34,603 nt of DNA from Micromonospora qiuiae (GTDB taxonomy: Bacteria; Actinomycetota; Actinomycetes; Mycobacteriales; Micromonosporaceae), in the NCBI RefSeq assembly GCF_016863555.1, contig NZ_BOPC01000081.1, forward strand, positions 1 to 34,603, written 5' to 3'. Of the stretch, positions 15,475 through 23,765 are shown piece by piece. Every line of letters starts with the position of its first letter. Position 1 is the stretch's first letter. Below the pieces are notes generated by a model. That model was given only the letters and a program-made list of their open reading frames with translations. It made no database searches and was not told the DNA's origin. A program made the translations under genes and the position numbers.

Positions 15475-16445
15475 CGCCTGCCTTCGGCAGCGCCCCCGCC
15501 GGGTCGGGCATCGCGTCCCGACCCGGCGGGGGCAACCCCGACCAGCCCGTGCGGCCCCACCGGAAGCGGCGGTGGGGCCGCACGGCCCGGTGGATCGGCT
15601 GGCTGTGGGTGCTGCCCGCGCTGATCATGTACGCGTTCTTCGTGCTGCGCCCGCTCGCGCTGACCGTGCAGTACTCGCTGTACCGCTGGAACGGCATCGG
15701 CCCCGCCCGCTGGGTCGGGTTCGAGAACTACCTGACCGTCTTCACCGACCGCGACCTGCTGAAGATCATCTCGAACGCGTTCGTACTGATCGTCTTCTTC
15801 AGCTTCATCCCGGTCGCGCTCGGCCTGCTGGTGGCCAGCCTGGTGCGGCGGATCACCACCGGACCGGGTGGCACCCTGGTCCGTACCGTGCTCTTCCTGC
15901 CCCAGGTGATCCCGCTGGTGGCGGCCGGCATCGCCTGGAGCTGGGTGCTGTCCAGCAGCGGCCTGGTCAACCAGGCGCTGCGGGCCGTCGGGCTGGACGC
16001 ACTCACCCGCTCCTGGCTCGGTGAGTTCAACACCGCGCTGCCCGCGGTCGGAGTGATCGGCACCTGGGTCATGCTCGGCCTCTGCACGATCCTGCTGGTC
16101 ACCGGCATGAGCAAGATCGACCCCTCGCTCTACGAGGCCGCCCGGATGGACGGTGCCGGCCCCATCCGCGAGTTCTTCGCCGTCACCCTGCCCAGCCTCC
16201 GCCAGGAGATCGGCGTCTGCCTCACCGTGACCATCATCGCGGCCCTGGCCAGCTTCGACATCGTCTACATCTCCACCAGCGGCGGCCCTGGCATCCAGAC
16301 CACCGTGCCCGGCCTGGAGATCTACCGGCTCGCCTTCTCGCAGCGGCAGGTCGGGCTCGCCTCGGCCCTGGGCGTGGTGCTGATGCTGCTGGTCGTGCTC
16401 TGCGTCCTGCCGATCCAACGACTGACCCGAGGGGAGAAGGCGTGA
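15471..16445 (+). CDS. Sugar ABC transporter permease, MalF-like
   Basis: 324 residues: a 40-residue polar N-terminus rich in Gly, Pro and Arg, then six membrane helices starting near WIGWLWVLPALIMYAFFVL. The EAA loop is EAARMDGAGPIREFFAVTLP, typical of the MalF/UgpA group. It partners the following MalG-like permease. No ATPase gene is in this operon, so a shared MsiK-type ATPase elsewhere in the genome is probably used, as is usual in actinobacteria. It overlaps both neighbours by four bases. Confidence 0.9.
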   Translation: MTPAFGSAPAGSGIASRPGGGNPDQPVRPHRKRRWGRTARWIGWLWVLPALIMYAFFVLRPLALTVQYSLYRWNGIGPARWVGFENYLTVFTDRDLLKIISNAFVLIVFFSFIPVALGLLVASLVRRITTGPGGTLVRTVLFLPQVIPLVAAGIAWSWVLSSSGLVNQALRAVGLDALTRSWLGEFNTALPAVGVIGTWVMLGLCTILLVTGMSKIDPSLYEAARMDGAGPIREFFAVTLPSLRQEIGVCLTVTIIAALASFDIVYISTSGGPGIQTTVPGLEIYRLAFSQRQVGLASALGVVLMLLVVLCVLPIQRLTRGEKA

Positions 16446-17269
16446 ACCTGAGCAGTCGCAGCGAGCGGCTGACCGGCCGGATCTTCCTGATCGCGCTGGT
16501 CGTCGTCACCCTGCTGCCGTTCCTGAGCATGCTCTCGGCGGCGCTGCAACCCCGCGGCACTGTGCCCACCGGCCTGGCCTGGCCCTCGGATCCGCAGTGG
16601 GGCAACTTCGTCGACGCCTTCACCGCCGCGAACATGGGCGCCCTGCTGAAGTCGAGCATGCTGATCGTGGCCGGGGTGGTGCCGATCGGCGTACTCATCG
16701 CCACCATGGCCGGCTTCGGGCTCGGCCACCTGCGGGTGCCCGGCGGACACATCGCCTTCGGGCTGCTGCTGCTCGGCCTGACCCTGCCCTTCGAGGCAGT
16801 GGTCACCCCGATGTACTACCAGATGCGGGACCTGGGCCTGCTCAACACCCGATGGGCGATCATCCTGCCGCTGATCGGCCTCTACATGCCGTTCGCGGTG
16901 TTCTGGATGCGGGCGCACTTCATCAACGTGCCGCCCGAGCTGTCCGAAGCCGCCCGGGTCGACGGCAGTAACACCTGGCAGCTGTTCTGGCGGGTGCACG
17001 TGCCGCTGGCCCGGCCGGCGATCGCCTCGCTGACCATCCTGCTGTTCCTCTGGACCTGGAACCAGTTCCTGCTCGCCATCGTCATGGTCGACGACGCCAC
17101 CAAGCGGACGATGGCCGGTGCGCTGGGCGCGTTCCAGGGGCAGTGGGGGACGGATCTGGTGCTGCTCTGCGCTGGATCGCTGCTTATTCTGACCCCTACC
17201 CTGATCGTGTTCCTGATTTTCCAGCGACAGTTCATCAAGGCCCTGTTGCAGGGCTCCGTGAAGGGATAG
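16442..17269 (+). CDS. Sugar ABC transporter permease, MalG-like
   Basis: 275 residues and six helices. The EAA loop is SEAARVDGSNTWQLFWRVHV; the C-terminal FQRQFIKALLQGSVKG is the typical MalG ending. It starts at GTG 16442, overlapping the MalF-like stop. It completes the membrane part of the fructoside importer. Confidence 0.9.
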   Translation: MNLSSRSERLTGRIFLIALVVVTLLPFLSMLSAALQPRGTVPTGLAWPSDPQWGNFVDAFTAANMGALLKSSMLIVAGVVPIGVLIATMAGFGLGHLRVPGGHIAFGLLLLGLTLPFEAVVTPMYYQMRDLGLLNTRWAIILPLIGLYMPFAVFWMRAHFINVPPELSEAARVDGSNTWQLFWRVHVPLARPAIASLTILLFLWTWNQFLLAIVMVDDATKRTMAGALGAFQGQWGTDLVLLCAGSLLILTPTLIVFLIFQRQFIKALLQGSVKG

Positions 17270-17273
17270 CGAG

Positions 17274-18419
17274 TTGACCGACCCGCAGATCCACGGTGAC
17301 GTCGACGAGGGCTTCGGCCCGGTCGCCGACGTGTTCCGCGACAACTTCGCCCACCGTGGGGAGGTGGGCGCCGCGGTCGCCGTGTACCTGCGCGGCCGTA
17401 AGGTCGTCGACCTGTACGGCGGGTTGGCCGACCCCCGCTCCGGCCGCCCCTGGACCGCCGAGACCCCGGCCGTCGTCTTCTCCGTCACCAAAGGGATCAT
17501 GGCGATCTGCGCGTACCTGCTGGTGCAGCAGGGCCGGCTCGACCTCGACGCCCCGGTCACCCGCTACTGGCCCGAGTTCGGCCAGCACGGCAAGGCGGAG
17601 ATCCCGGTCCGGTGGCTGCTCACCCACCAGTCCGGACTGCCCGCGCTGGACAAGCCGTTCACCCGCGAGGAAGTGCTCGCCTGGGACCCGGTGATCGCGG
17701 CGATCGAGGCGCAGACCCCGCTGTGGAAGCCGGGCACGGCGCACAGCTACCACCCGATCACCTACGGCTGGCTGATCGGTGAGGTGATCCGCCGGATCAC
17801 CGGCGAGATGCCTGGCGCCTACTTCGCCCGAGCCCTCGGCGAGCCGCTCGGCCTGCGTACCTGGGTCGGTCTGCCGGCCGCCGAACGCGACGCGGTCGCC
17901 TGGATGCTGGCGCCGATCGGCGACCCCGGCCCGGACATCGACCCGGTCTCCGACCGTGCCATCACCATGGGCGGCGCCTTCGCCTTCCCCGCCGACGAGA
18001 ACGGCCTGGTCAGCTTCAACGACCCGGCGATCCAGGCGGCCCAGATTCCGGGCGCGGGCGCCGTCAGCACCGCCGAAGGGCTGGCCCGTCTCTACGCCGC
18101 CTGTGTCTCCGAGATCGACGCACCACGGCTGCTCAGCACCGCGTCCGTCGACGACGCGATCACCGTCCGCGCCGCCGGCCAGCAGGTGTACGGGCACCCC
18201 GACGCGGGACACCGCTGGGGCACCGGATTCCTCGTACACTCGGCGCCGCGTCCGATGCTCGGCGAGCGCAGCTTCGGTCACGACGGCGCGGGCGGGCACC
18301 TGGCCTTCGGCGACGACACCCACCAGGTCGGCTTCGGCTACGTCGTCAACCAGATGGGCGGCATCGACGACGTGCGGGCCAACCTGCTCAGCGACGCGGT
18401 GCGCGACTGCCTGGCGTGA
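17274..18419 (+). CDS. Class C beta-lactamase-fold serine hydrolase
   Basis: 381 residues without a signal peptide, so cytoplasmic. The serine-Lys pair is Ser70-Val-Thr-Lys73 (VVFSVTKG). The second motif is Tyr158-His-Pro in HSYHPITYG, in place of the usual Y-x-N. The third is HDG in SFGHDGAGGHLAFGD. These mark the EstB/class C esterase-amidase group rather than a true beta-lactamase. It starts at TTG 17274, four bases after the permease stop with AAGGGA ahead, so it belongs to the importer operon. Its substrate is unknown; removing an acyl group from the imported sugar is one possibility. Confidence 0.8.
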   Translation: MTDPQIHGDVDEGFGPVADVFRDNFAHRGEVGAAVAVYLRGRKVVDLYGGLADPRSGRPWTAETPAVVFSVTKGIMAICAYLLVQQGRLDLDAPVTRYWPEFGQHGKAEIPVRWLLTHQSGLPALDKPFTREEVLAWDPVIAAIEAQTPLWKPGTAHSYHPITYGWLIGEVIRRITGEMPGAYFARALGEPLGLRTWVGLPAAERDAVAWMLAPIGDPGPDIDPVSDRAITMGGAFAFPADENGLVSFNDPAIQAAQIPGAGAVSTAEGLARLYAACVSEIDAPRLLSTASVDDAITVRAAGQQVYGHPDAGHRWGTGFLVHSAPRPMLGERSFGHDGAGGHLAFGDDTHQVGFGYVVNQMGGIDDVRANLLSDAVRDCLA

Positions 18420-18454
18420 CCCGTCACGCGGGTCCGGTGCCGGCGTGTCGCCGG
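18418..18454 (+). terminator. Two adjacent hairpins ending the fructoside importer operon
   Basis: GACCCG (18418-18423) pairs with CGGGTC (18429-18434), and CCGGCG (18440-18445) pairs with CGCCGG (18449-18454). The first stem overlaps the stop codon of the hydrolase gene. No U-tract is present. Confidence 0.45.
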
Positions 18455-18477
18455 AGCCCGTGGCGGTATTCTCGCCG

Positions 18478-18492
18478 TATACTCCTGGGTCG
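18478..18492 (+). promoter_or_regulatory. -10 element of a leaderless antitoxin mRNA
   Basis: TATACT at 18478-18483 is followed eight bases later by the GTG start codon at 18492, so transcription should begin at or next to the start codon. GTAT at 18466 and ATAC at 18479 form an imperfect dyad around it, where an RHH antitoxin could bind. Confidence 0.5.
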
Positions 18493-18785
18493 TGGATACC
18501 ACCATCAAGGTAGACAGCCGGGTGCGTGACCGGCTTGCCCAGCTCGCTCGCGAGCGGGGTAGCACGATCCGGGACCTGGTTTCCGAGTTGGCCAACGGCA
18601 CACCGACGGCGGAGGAGATGGCGGCCCGCGCCGAGGCCGCCACCAGGTACGTGCGGGAACGCCTCAATCCACACCTGTCCGACACCGATCTCGACGCCGC
18701 TGAGCGGTTCTGGACGGAGATTGAGGCCGGTCGTATTCCAGAGGTCGACGACGTGTACGACCGAGACGAGAAGCGGGCGGCGTGA
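18492..18785 (+). CDS. VapB-like ribbon-helix-helix antitoxin
   Basis: 97 residues. The N-terminus DTTIKVDSRVRDRLAQLARE followed by RGSTIRDLVSEL is a ribbon-helix-helix DNA-binding fold. The acidic C-terminal half (LSDTDLDAAERFWTEIEAG) would wrap the toxin. It overlaps the next gene by four bases (GTGA), the common toxin-antitoxin layout. It would repress its own promoter, where the -10 element lies right at the start codon. Confidence 0.75.
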   Translation: MDTTIKVDSRVRDRLAQLARERGSTIRDLVSELANGTPTAEEMAARAEAATRYVRERLNPHLSDTDLDAAERFWTEIEAGRIPEVDDVYDRDEKRAA

Positions 18786-19177
18786 GTCGAGCACCGGCTG
18801 GATTGGTGCTCGACCACACCGCGTTGCTTCTGTTGGGCCCGGGACACCGCTTCCTGTCCGGACTGGTGGCCGCGCCAGCCCACAGCCAACCTCACCGGCA
18901 TCTGTACGTGCCCGCCTTGTGCCTGGCCGATGCCGTTGCGGAACGTCCCGAAGTCGGTGAGCACGTGCTGTCGCTGCCCGCGATCGAGATCGTCGAGGTG
19001 GGCTTCGCTTCTGCCCTGACGATCGGCCGGCTCGTCGCCGACGGACTGCCGTGGCAGCATGCGCACGCAGTGGCGACCTGCCGTCCCGATGCCGAATGGC
19101 CAGTCGGGCGGCCCCTTGTCACCGCCGAGCCGAAGCGGTACGAGACGTACGGCATAGCTATGGTCCCGCTCGGTTAG
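18782..19177 (+). CDS. PIN-like VapC family protein with degenerate active site
   Basis: 131 residues, paired with the RHH antitoxin gene. The start GLVLDHTALLLLG matches the first PIN strand with Asp11. The later conserved PIN Asp positions look altered: the region before the C-terminus reads LVTAEPKRYETYG, with Glu where an Asp-containing LxTxD is usual, and HAHAVATCRPDAEW lacks the normal D-x2-A pattern. The fold is likely PIN-like, but nuclease activity is doubtful. It may serve as a DNA-binding partner of the antitoxin. This is inference from motif inspection only. Confidence 0.6.
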   Translation: MSRAPAGLVLDHTALLLLGPGHRFLSGLVAAPAHSQPHRHLYVPALCLADAVAERPEVGEHVLSLPAIEIVEVGFASALTIGRLVADGLPWQHAHAVATCRPDAEWPVGRPLVTAEPKRYETYGIAMVPLG

Positions 19178-19385
19178 GGTCAGCGGCGGCCTGGGCGGAC
19201 CCCTTCACGCAGGAGGTCTTCTGGACCGACGCGCGAACGCACGCGGAACTGTTGGCGCTCGTCGCAGCCCAGCGGGCAGGTAGCGCCGTGCTGCCACGGT
19301 CGTGATCTCGCGAAAGCGGCGAGTGTGCCAGAGGTGAAATCGGGTAATCGGCCCCGCTTCGACCGCAGGAGGTCCGGAGGAGGCC
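19178..19385 (+). other. Short gap with a possible gene tail
   Basis: A plus frame reads DPFTQEVFWTDARTHAELL and ends at the stop at 19303-19305. It resembles the last 35 residues of some protein but has no start of its own; it could be a remnant fused by deletion. Nothing else is seen before the deacetylase gene. Confidence 0.25.
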
Positions 19386-20192
19386 ATGCCCGCAAGGTGG
19401 ACGCGACGACGACGCCGCGAGATGGTTCGCGATGGTGTCCTCGTCGCCTTCGGCATGGGAGTCGGAGCGGTCTGCTTCGCCGAGGCAGCCGATGTCACCG
19501 ACCGTAAGCTTCCGCTGCGTGGTGGGGCCGCCGCCGCTGTCATAGCCGATCGGCCCGACCTGTTCGGCGTCGGACGGGTCCAGGTGACCTGGTCCGTCCC
19601 CACCACCGAGAAACTCGTCGCTCTCACCTTCGACGACGGTCCCCACCCCCGCTGGACCCCGATGGTGCTCGACATCCTGGACCGACACCGCGTGCCGGCC
19701 ACCTTCTTCATGGTCGGCGAACAGGCACAGCGCCACGCCGACATCATCCGCCACCGTCGGATGAGCCAGCACGACGTCGGCAACCACACGTGGACCCACC
19801 GTGACCTCGCCCGTACCGACCCGGACGAGGCGTACGACGAACTCTTCCGCACCCACACCACGCTCACCGACGTCACCGGCCGCGAGCCCCGCTTTCTCCG
19901 GCCCCCGTACGGCCATCTCAGCGGCGGCGCGCTCGCCGCCGCGGCCCGCATGCGCTACGACATCGTTCTCTGGTCACAGCAGATGCGCGAACGTCAATTC
20001 CGAGGTGATCCGGCCGGCCAGGCCCGCCACATCGTCGACCGGGCGCAACCGGGCACCATCCTTCTCGCCCACGACGTCGGATCCGACGACCGTCTCGTCG
20101 CGCTCGACGGCCTACCAGACATGATCACGGGACTGCGTGCCAGAGGCTTCCGGTTCGTCACCGTGTCGGAGCTGCTGAAGCCCGAGCAATGA
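19386..20192 (+). CDS. Polysaccharide deacetylase (CE4, NodB homology domain)
   Basis: 268 residues. A basic start and a hydrophobic stretch (VLVAFGMGVGAVCFAEAA) act as a secretion signal or anchor. The NodB domain carries TFDDGPH (Asp83, Asp84), the metal-binding HTWTH (His134 and His138), RPPYG and a late LLAHD. All five CE4 motifs are present, so metal-dependent removal of acetyl groups from peptidoglycan or chitin-like sugars outside the membrane is expected. AGGAGG lies just before ATG 19386. It stands alone and converges on the VOC gene with a 19-base gap. Confidence 0.85.
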   Translation: MPARWTRRRRREMVRDGVLVAFGMGVGAVCFAEAADVTDRKLPLRGGAAAAVIADRPDLFGVGRVQVTWSVPTTEKLVALTFDDGPHPRWTPMVLDILDRHRVPATFFMVGEQAQRHADIIRHRRMSQHDVGNHTWTHRDLARTDPDEAYDELFRTHTTLTDVTGREPRFLRPPYGHLSGGALAAAARMRYDIVLWSQQMRERQFRGDPAGQARHIVDRAQPGTILLAHDVGSDDRLVALDGLPDMITGLRARGFRFVTVSELLKPEQ

Positions 20193-20211
20193 CGTGGGCG
20201 AGCGTGCGTGG

Positions 20212-20673
20212 TCAGTCGAGGCAGAACTCGTTGCCCTCCGGGTCGGTCATCACGATGAAGCCGTTTTCGAACGGCGGCGCGGGCTCGACACGGCGTACGC
20301 GCGTGGCGCCCAACGCGACGAGCCGGTCACACTCGACCTCCAGCGCCGCCATCCGCTCTTCTCCCGCCAGCCCGGGAGCCGCCCGCACGTCGAGGTGTAC
20401 GCGGTTCTTGGCGACCTTGTCCTCCGGCACCTGCTGGAAGAACAGCCGCGGGCCGTGCCCCTCCGGATCCTCGATGGCCGACTTCGTGTTGCGTTGCTCG
20501 GGTGGCACGCCGAGCCGGGCGAGGAAGTCGTCCCACGCGGCCAGCGGGTCGGCGCCGTCGGGCAGGTCGACTCCGGGCGGGCCGGGATGCACGTAGCCCA
20601 GCGTGTCCCGCCAGAAGGACGACAGCGCCTTCGGGTCGTGGGCGTCGAAGGTGACCTGGATGTGGCGGCTCAT
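20212..20673 (-). CDS. VOC-family (glyoxalase/bleomycin-resistance fold) protein
   Basis: 153 residues. HIQVTFDAHDPKALSSFWRD starts the first betaalphabeta unit, and KNRVHLDVRA and FIVMTDPEGNEFCLD form the second; His and Glu of these strands are the usual metal ligands. The exact reaction is unknown; this subgroup (Glyoxalase_6) is mostly uncharacterised. The ATG overlaps the stop of an upstream broken gene (ATGA), so the two once formed an operon. Confidence 0.8.
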   Translation of the reverse strand: MSRHIQVTFDAHDPKALSSFWRDTLGYVHPGPPGVDLPDGADPLAAWDDFLARLGVPPEQRNTKSAIEDPEGHGPRLFFQQVPEDKVAKNRVHLDVRAAPGLAGEERMAALEVECDRLVALGATRVRRVEPAPPFENGFIVMTDPEGNEFCLD

Positions 20674-21060
20674 CGGGTTGCTCCCATCGGGTAATCGGTT
20701 TCGGTGACGGTCTCGGCGATGCGAGCCAGCCAGTGCAGAACGTTGGCTCGGGATTCCGGGCTCGCTCTGGGGTCGAGGATGCTGCCCAGAAACTCGGCGA
20801 CGTCGTCAAGGTGCCGTCGGCTGCGGTAGTAGTTCAGCACGGTCGGGTCCGGTTCCGCCCGACCGGCATGAACATGAGAACGGCGACGTCCACGGCCCAG
20901 GCGGCGGACACCGCAGCCACCAGCGACCGCTCGTCGACGTCAGGCCTGTCGAGCACGTCTTGCGGCCCTGCGTTCCACGTCGGTCCGACGCACTCGCGAA
21001 ACCATGACCCCAGCCTCTCATCGGGATCAACCCAATTACGGTACGAGGGCGGCCTTCGTG
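20670..21060 (-). pseudogene. Frameshifted hypothetical gene upstream of the VOC gene
   Basis: The minus strand reads WVDPDERLGSWFRECVGPTW and then SAAWAVDVAVLMFMPVG in one frame, which hits a stop at 20834-20836. A second frame continues as AEPDPTVLNYYRSRRHLDD and VLHWLARIAETVTETDYP to a TGA that overlaps the VOC start. Both halves have coding-like composition, so I infer one protein broken by a frameshift near 20855-20870. No start could be fixed and I do not recognise the family. Confidence 0.4.
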
Positions 21061-21298
21061 AGCGTGACGGTCTGCGCCGGCGTCGGTTCTCGCTACGCGA
21101 CCACGGCGGGGGAGTGGTCAGCCTGTCTCGGGCGCAACAAGCTAGAAATATTAGCGCCATCGATGTTAACGTTCGCATGTGGTCGTCCACTAAGCGGCGC
21201 ATCGGCTTGGCCGATACCTTGATGTGATCGCCAACATTGGCTGGGCTCGCGGCTCGGGCTCGGGGTTCCCTGGGTCGCCCGTCTGGTAACGGCGTCAA

Positions 21299-21309
21299 TC
21301 ATCTGACGT
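21299..21309 (+). promoter_or_regulatory. Weaker second fucose-operator match
   Basis: TCATCTGACGT differs from the ACATC-N-GAYGT consensus in the first base only. It lies 107 bp upstream of the main fucosidase site and could support looping. Confidence 0.35.
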
Positions 21310-21379
21310 ATCGAGGCGGTCGCGCTGCCTGCGGCGGCCCGATTTCGGATTTTGCGTGAGGACTTTCGACGCGGAGGCG

Positions 21380-21420
21380 TTGACGTTGCACGACCGCAAC
21401 CCCTAACGTCTGATGTCTAA
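21380..21420 (+). promoter_or_regulatory. Fucosidase promoter overlapped by the fucose operator
   Basis: TTGACG at 21380-21385, an 18-base spacer and TAACGT at 21404-21409 form a -35/-10 pair. The operator ACGTCTGATGT at 21406-21416 (minus strand ACATCAGACGT) covers the -10 and start region. Its context is identical over 14 bases to the site before the SDR-AKR operon. Confidence 0.65.
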
Positions 21421-21469
21421 CGCATGTGAGCTTCCATCACCCCCGCCGCCGCGTTTTGGAGGGATCGCC

Positions 21470-23737
21470 ATGTCCCGTCCGCAGCTCACCCGTCGTACGC
21501 TGTTGACCGCCCTGGGTGCCGGTGGGGCCGCAGCCGCGGTCGGAGTCGGTGCCGGTGGCATCATCCGCCCGCTGCCCGCCCAGGCCGCCATCCCCGGCCC
21601 GTCCAGCTACTCGGAGAGCTGGGCCTCGGTGGGTCAGCACCCGGCCGCGGCCGAGTGGTTCCAGGACGCCAAGTTCGGCATCTACTTCCACTGGGGAGTG
21701 TTCTGCGTGCCGGCGTACGCCAACGAGTGGTACCCGCGCAACATGTACAACACCGGGTCGAGCGAGAACAACCACCACCGCAACACGTACGGCGACCCGT
21801 CAGTCTGGCCGTACCACAACTTCATCAACGGGGCGAACGACCGCTCGGGGCGGTTCGTGCAGTTCGCCCCGCGGCTGCGCTCGGCCGGCGGCAACTTCGA
21901 CCCGAACGAGTGGGCACAGCTCTTCGTCGACGCGGGCGCGCGGTTCGCCGGGCCGGTGGCCGAGCACCACGACGGCTTCTCCATGTGGAACAGCCAGGTC
22001 AACGAGTGGAACTCGGTGGCCAGAGGCCCCCGGCTCGACCTGCTCCGGCTGCACACCGACGCGATCCGGTCGCGTGGTCTCAAGGTCATGGTCGCCATGC
22101 ACCACGCCTTCAACTTCACCGGCTTCTACGGATGGGTGCCGCAGCAGTCCGACCCGAGCCTGCGCAGGCTCTACGGGCAACTGGGCACCGCCGCGCAGGA
22201 GCAGCTCTGGTTCGACAAGCTGCGGGAGGTCATCGACCAGGCCCAGCCGGACATCATCTGGCAGGACTTCGACCTGCCCCGGATCAGCGAGGCGCAGCGG
22301 CTGCGCTTCCTGGCGTACTACTACAACCGCGCCGTCGCCTGGGACAGAGAGGTCGTCGCGACCTACAAGGACGGTCTGGAGCGCGGCGGCGCGGTCTACG
22401 ACTACGAGCGCGGCGGCCCCGCCGAACTGCGCGAGCCCTACTGGCTCACCGACGACAGCATCAGCAGTTCCAGCTGGTGCTACACCGTCGGGATCGGCTA
22501 CTACTCGCTGAACCAGATGCTGCACTCGCTGATCGACCGGGTGAGCAAGAACGGCAACATGGTGCTCAACATCGCGCCGATGGCCGACGGCAGCATCCCG
22601 TCCGGGCAGCAGACGATTCTCCGCGGCATCGGCGACTACCTGCGGCGCTTCGGCGAGTCCATCTACGCCACCAGGGCCTGGAGCGTCCACGGTGAGGGGC
22701 CGACCAGGATGGGCGGCGGCTCGTTCGTGGCGCCGGCCGTCGGCACCGCGCGCGACATCCGGTTCACCCGCAGCAAGGACAACCGCGTGCTGTACGCGAC
22801 GATCCTCGGTTGGCCGGGCAGCTCGGTCACCATCACCACGCTCGCGTCGAACCGGGTCGACCTCAGCTCCCTGGCCGGTGTGCAACTGCTCGACTCGACC
22901 GCCGGCAGCTACGTCAACCTGCCGAACCGCACCCAGGACGCCACCGGGCTGCGGATCACCATGCCGTCGGCCGGCGCGCCGTTCAGCGCGTCCGCGTACG
23001 TGGTGAAGCTGACCTTCAACGGGCCGATCCCGGCCCTCGGCGGCGGGCCCACCGTCTCGCCCCCGGCCAGCGTCTACGCCCACGTCGGTTACGACAGCGG
23101 CGTCAGCCTGTCGGTCGGCAGCTACACCGCGGCGCAGTTGCAGGCCGCTGGCATCGGGCTGCGGACCATCTCGTCGGTCCGGGTCACCGCCGGCCACCAG
23201 ATCATCGGCTACGCGAACGACAACTTCTCCGGCACCAGTTGGACGTTCACCGCCGACAACAGCGACCTGCGTAACACCGGCAACAACGACGCCATCGCCT
23301 CGCTGCGGGTCACCTTCAACCCGGCCACGTACCAGCGGATCACGAACGTGACCAACGGACTGGTGCTGGACAGCGGCGGAAACGTCGCCTCCGGGTCGCA
23401 ACTGAAGCAGTGGAGCTGGGACGGCAGTACCAACCTGCAGTGGCAGCTCGTCGATCTGGGCACCGGCTACCACCGGATCGTCAACCGGACCAACGGCATG
23501 GTCGTCGACGGCTTCGGCCAGACCAGCAACGGCGCGGCGGCCCAGCAGGCACCGTGGAACGGCAGCAACAACCAACAGTGGCAGATCACCGACCAGGGCA
23601 ACCGGCGGTACCGGATCGCCAACCGGGCCACCGGCCTGGTGCTCGACGGCGGCGGTCAGGTCGCCTCCGGCTCGATGGTCAAGCAGTGGAACTGGGACGG
23701 AAGCACGAATCTGCTGTGGACCATCGCCGTCGTCTGA
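21470..23737 (+). CDS. Secreted GH29 alpha-L-fucosidase with crystallin-like and ricin-type lectin domains
   Basis: Releases L-fucose from glycans outside the cell. Residues 1-40 are a Tat-type signal (LTRRTLLTALGAGGAA, cut near AQA). Residues about 60-440 are the GH29 barrel: FGIYFHWGVF, AEHHDGFSMWNS and DIIWQDFD, where Asp266 is the probable nucleophile. A C-terminal sandwich follows. About 545-630 is a betagamma-crystallin/I36-like repeat (VYAHVGYDSG, YANDNFSGTSW). About 635-755 is a ricin-type beta-trefoil with three QW repeats (NLQWQLV, NQQWQIT, LLWTIA). I chose ATG 21470 (755 residues) for its GGAGGG site; the earlier ATG lies in the operator. It heads the fucose operon. Confidence 0.9.
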   Translation: MSRPQLTRRTLLTALGAGGAAAAVGVGAGGIIRPLPAQAAIPGPSSYSESWASVGQHPAAAEWFQDAKFGIYFHWGVFCVPAYANEWYPRNMYNTGSSENNHHRNTYGDPSVWPYHNFINGANDRSGRFVQFAPRLRSAGGNFDPNEWAQLFVDAGARFAGPVAEHHDGFSMWNSQVNEWNSVARGPRLDLLRLHTDAIRSRGLKVMVAMHHAFNFTGFYGWVPQQSDPSLRRLYGQLGTAAQEQLWFDKLREVIDQAQPDIIWQDFDLPRISEAQRLRFLAYYYNRAVAWDREVVATYKDGLERGGAVYDYERGGPAELREPYWLTDDSISSSSWCYTVGIGYYSLNQMLHSLIDRVSKNGNMVLNIAPMADGSIPSGQQTILRGIGDYLRRFGESIYATRAWSVHGEGPTRMGGGSFVAPAVGTARDIRFTRSKDNRVLYATILGWPGSSVTITTLASNRVDLSSLAGVQLLDSTAGSYVNLPNRTQDATGLRITMPSAGAPFSASAYVVKLTFNGPIPALGGGPTVSPPASVYAHVGYDSGVSLSVGSYTAAQLQAAGIGLRTISSVRVTAGHQIIGYANDNFSGTSWTFTADNSDLRNTGNNDAIASLRVTFNPATYQRITNVTNGLVLDSGGNVASGSQLKQWSWDGSTNLQWQLVDLGTGYHRIVNRTNGMVVDGFGQTSNGAAAQQAPWNGSNNQQWQITDQGNRRYRIANRATGLVLDGGGQVASGSMVKQWNWDGSTNLLWTIAVV

Positions 23738-23765
23738 ACGCATCGCACCTGTGTGTCCGGCACCT

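Larger units (their letters stand above)
21061..21469. other. Regulatory region of the fucosidase gene, lower GC
   Basis: About 400 bases without a gene. A LacI-like motif TGTTAACGTTCGCA (21164-21177) lies in an AT-richer patch. Two fucose-operator matches (21299-21309 and 21406-21416) and the promoter at 21380-21409 follow. An ATG at 21413 lies inside the operator and is not the true start. Confidence 0.5.

Noticed and set aside
17235..18794. Minus-strand open frame of about 519 codons opposite the beta-lactamase-fold gene
   Set aside because: The plus-strand gene carries SxxK and HDG motifs and operon spacing; the opposite frame has none.
21413..21469. Earlier start codon for the GH29 gene
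   Set aside because: This ATG lies inside the operator at the predicted transcription start and has no ribosome site. The ATG at 21470 has GGAGGG and begins a clean Tat signal.
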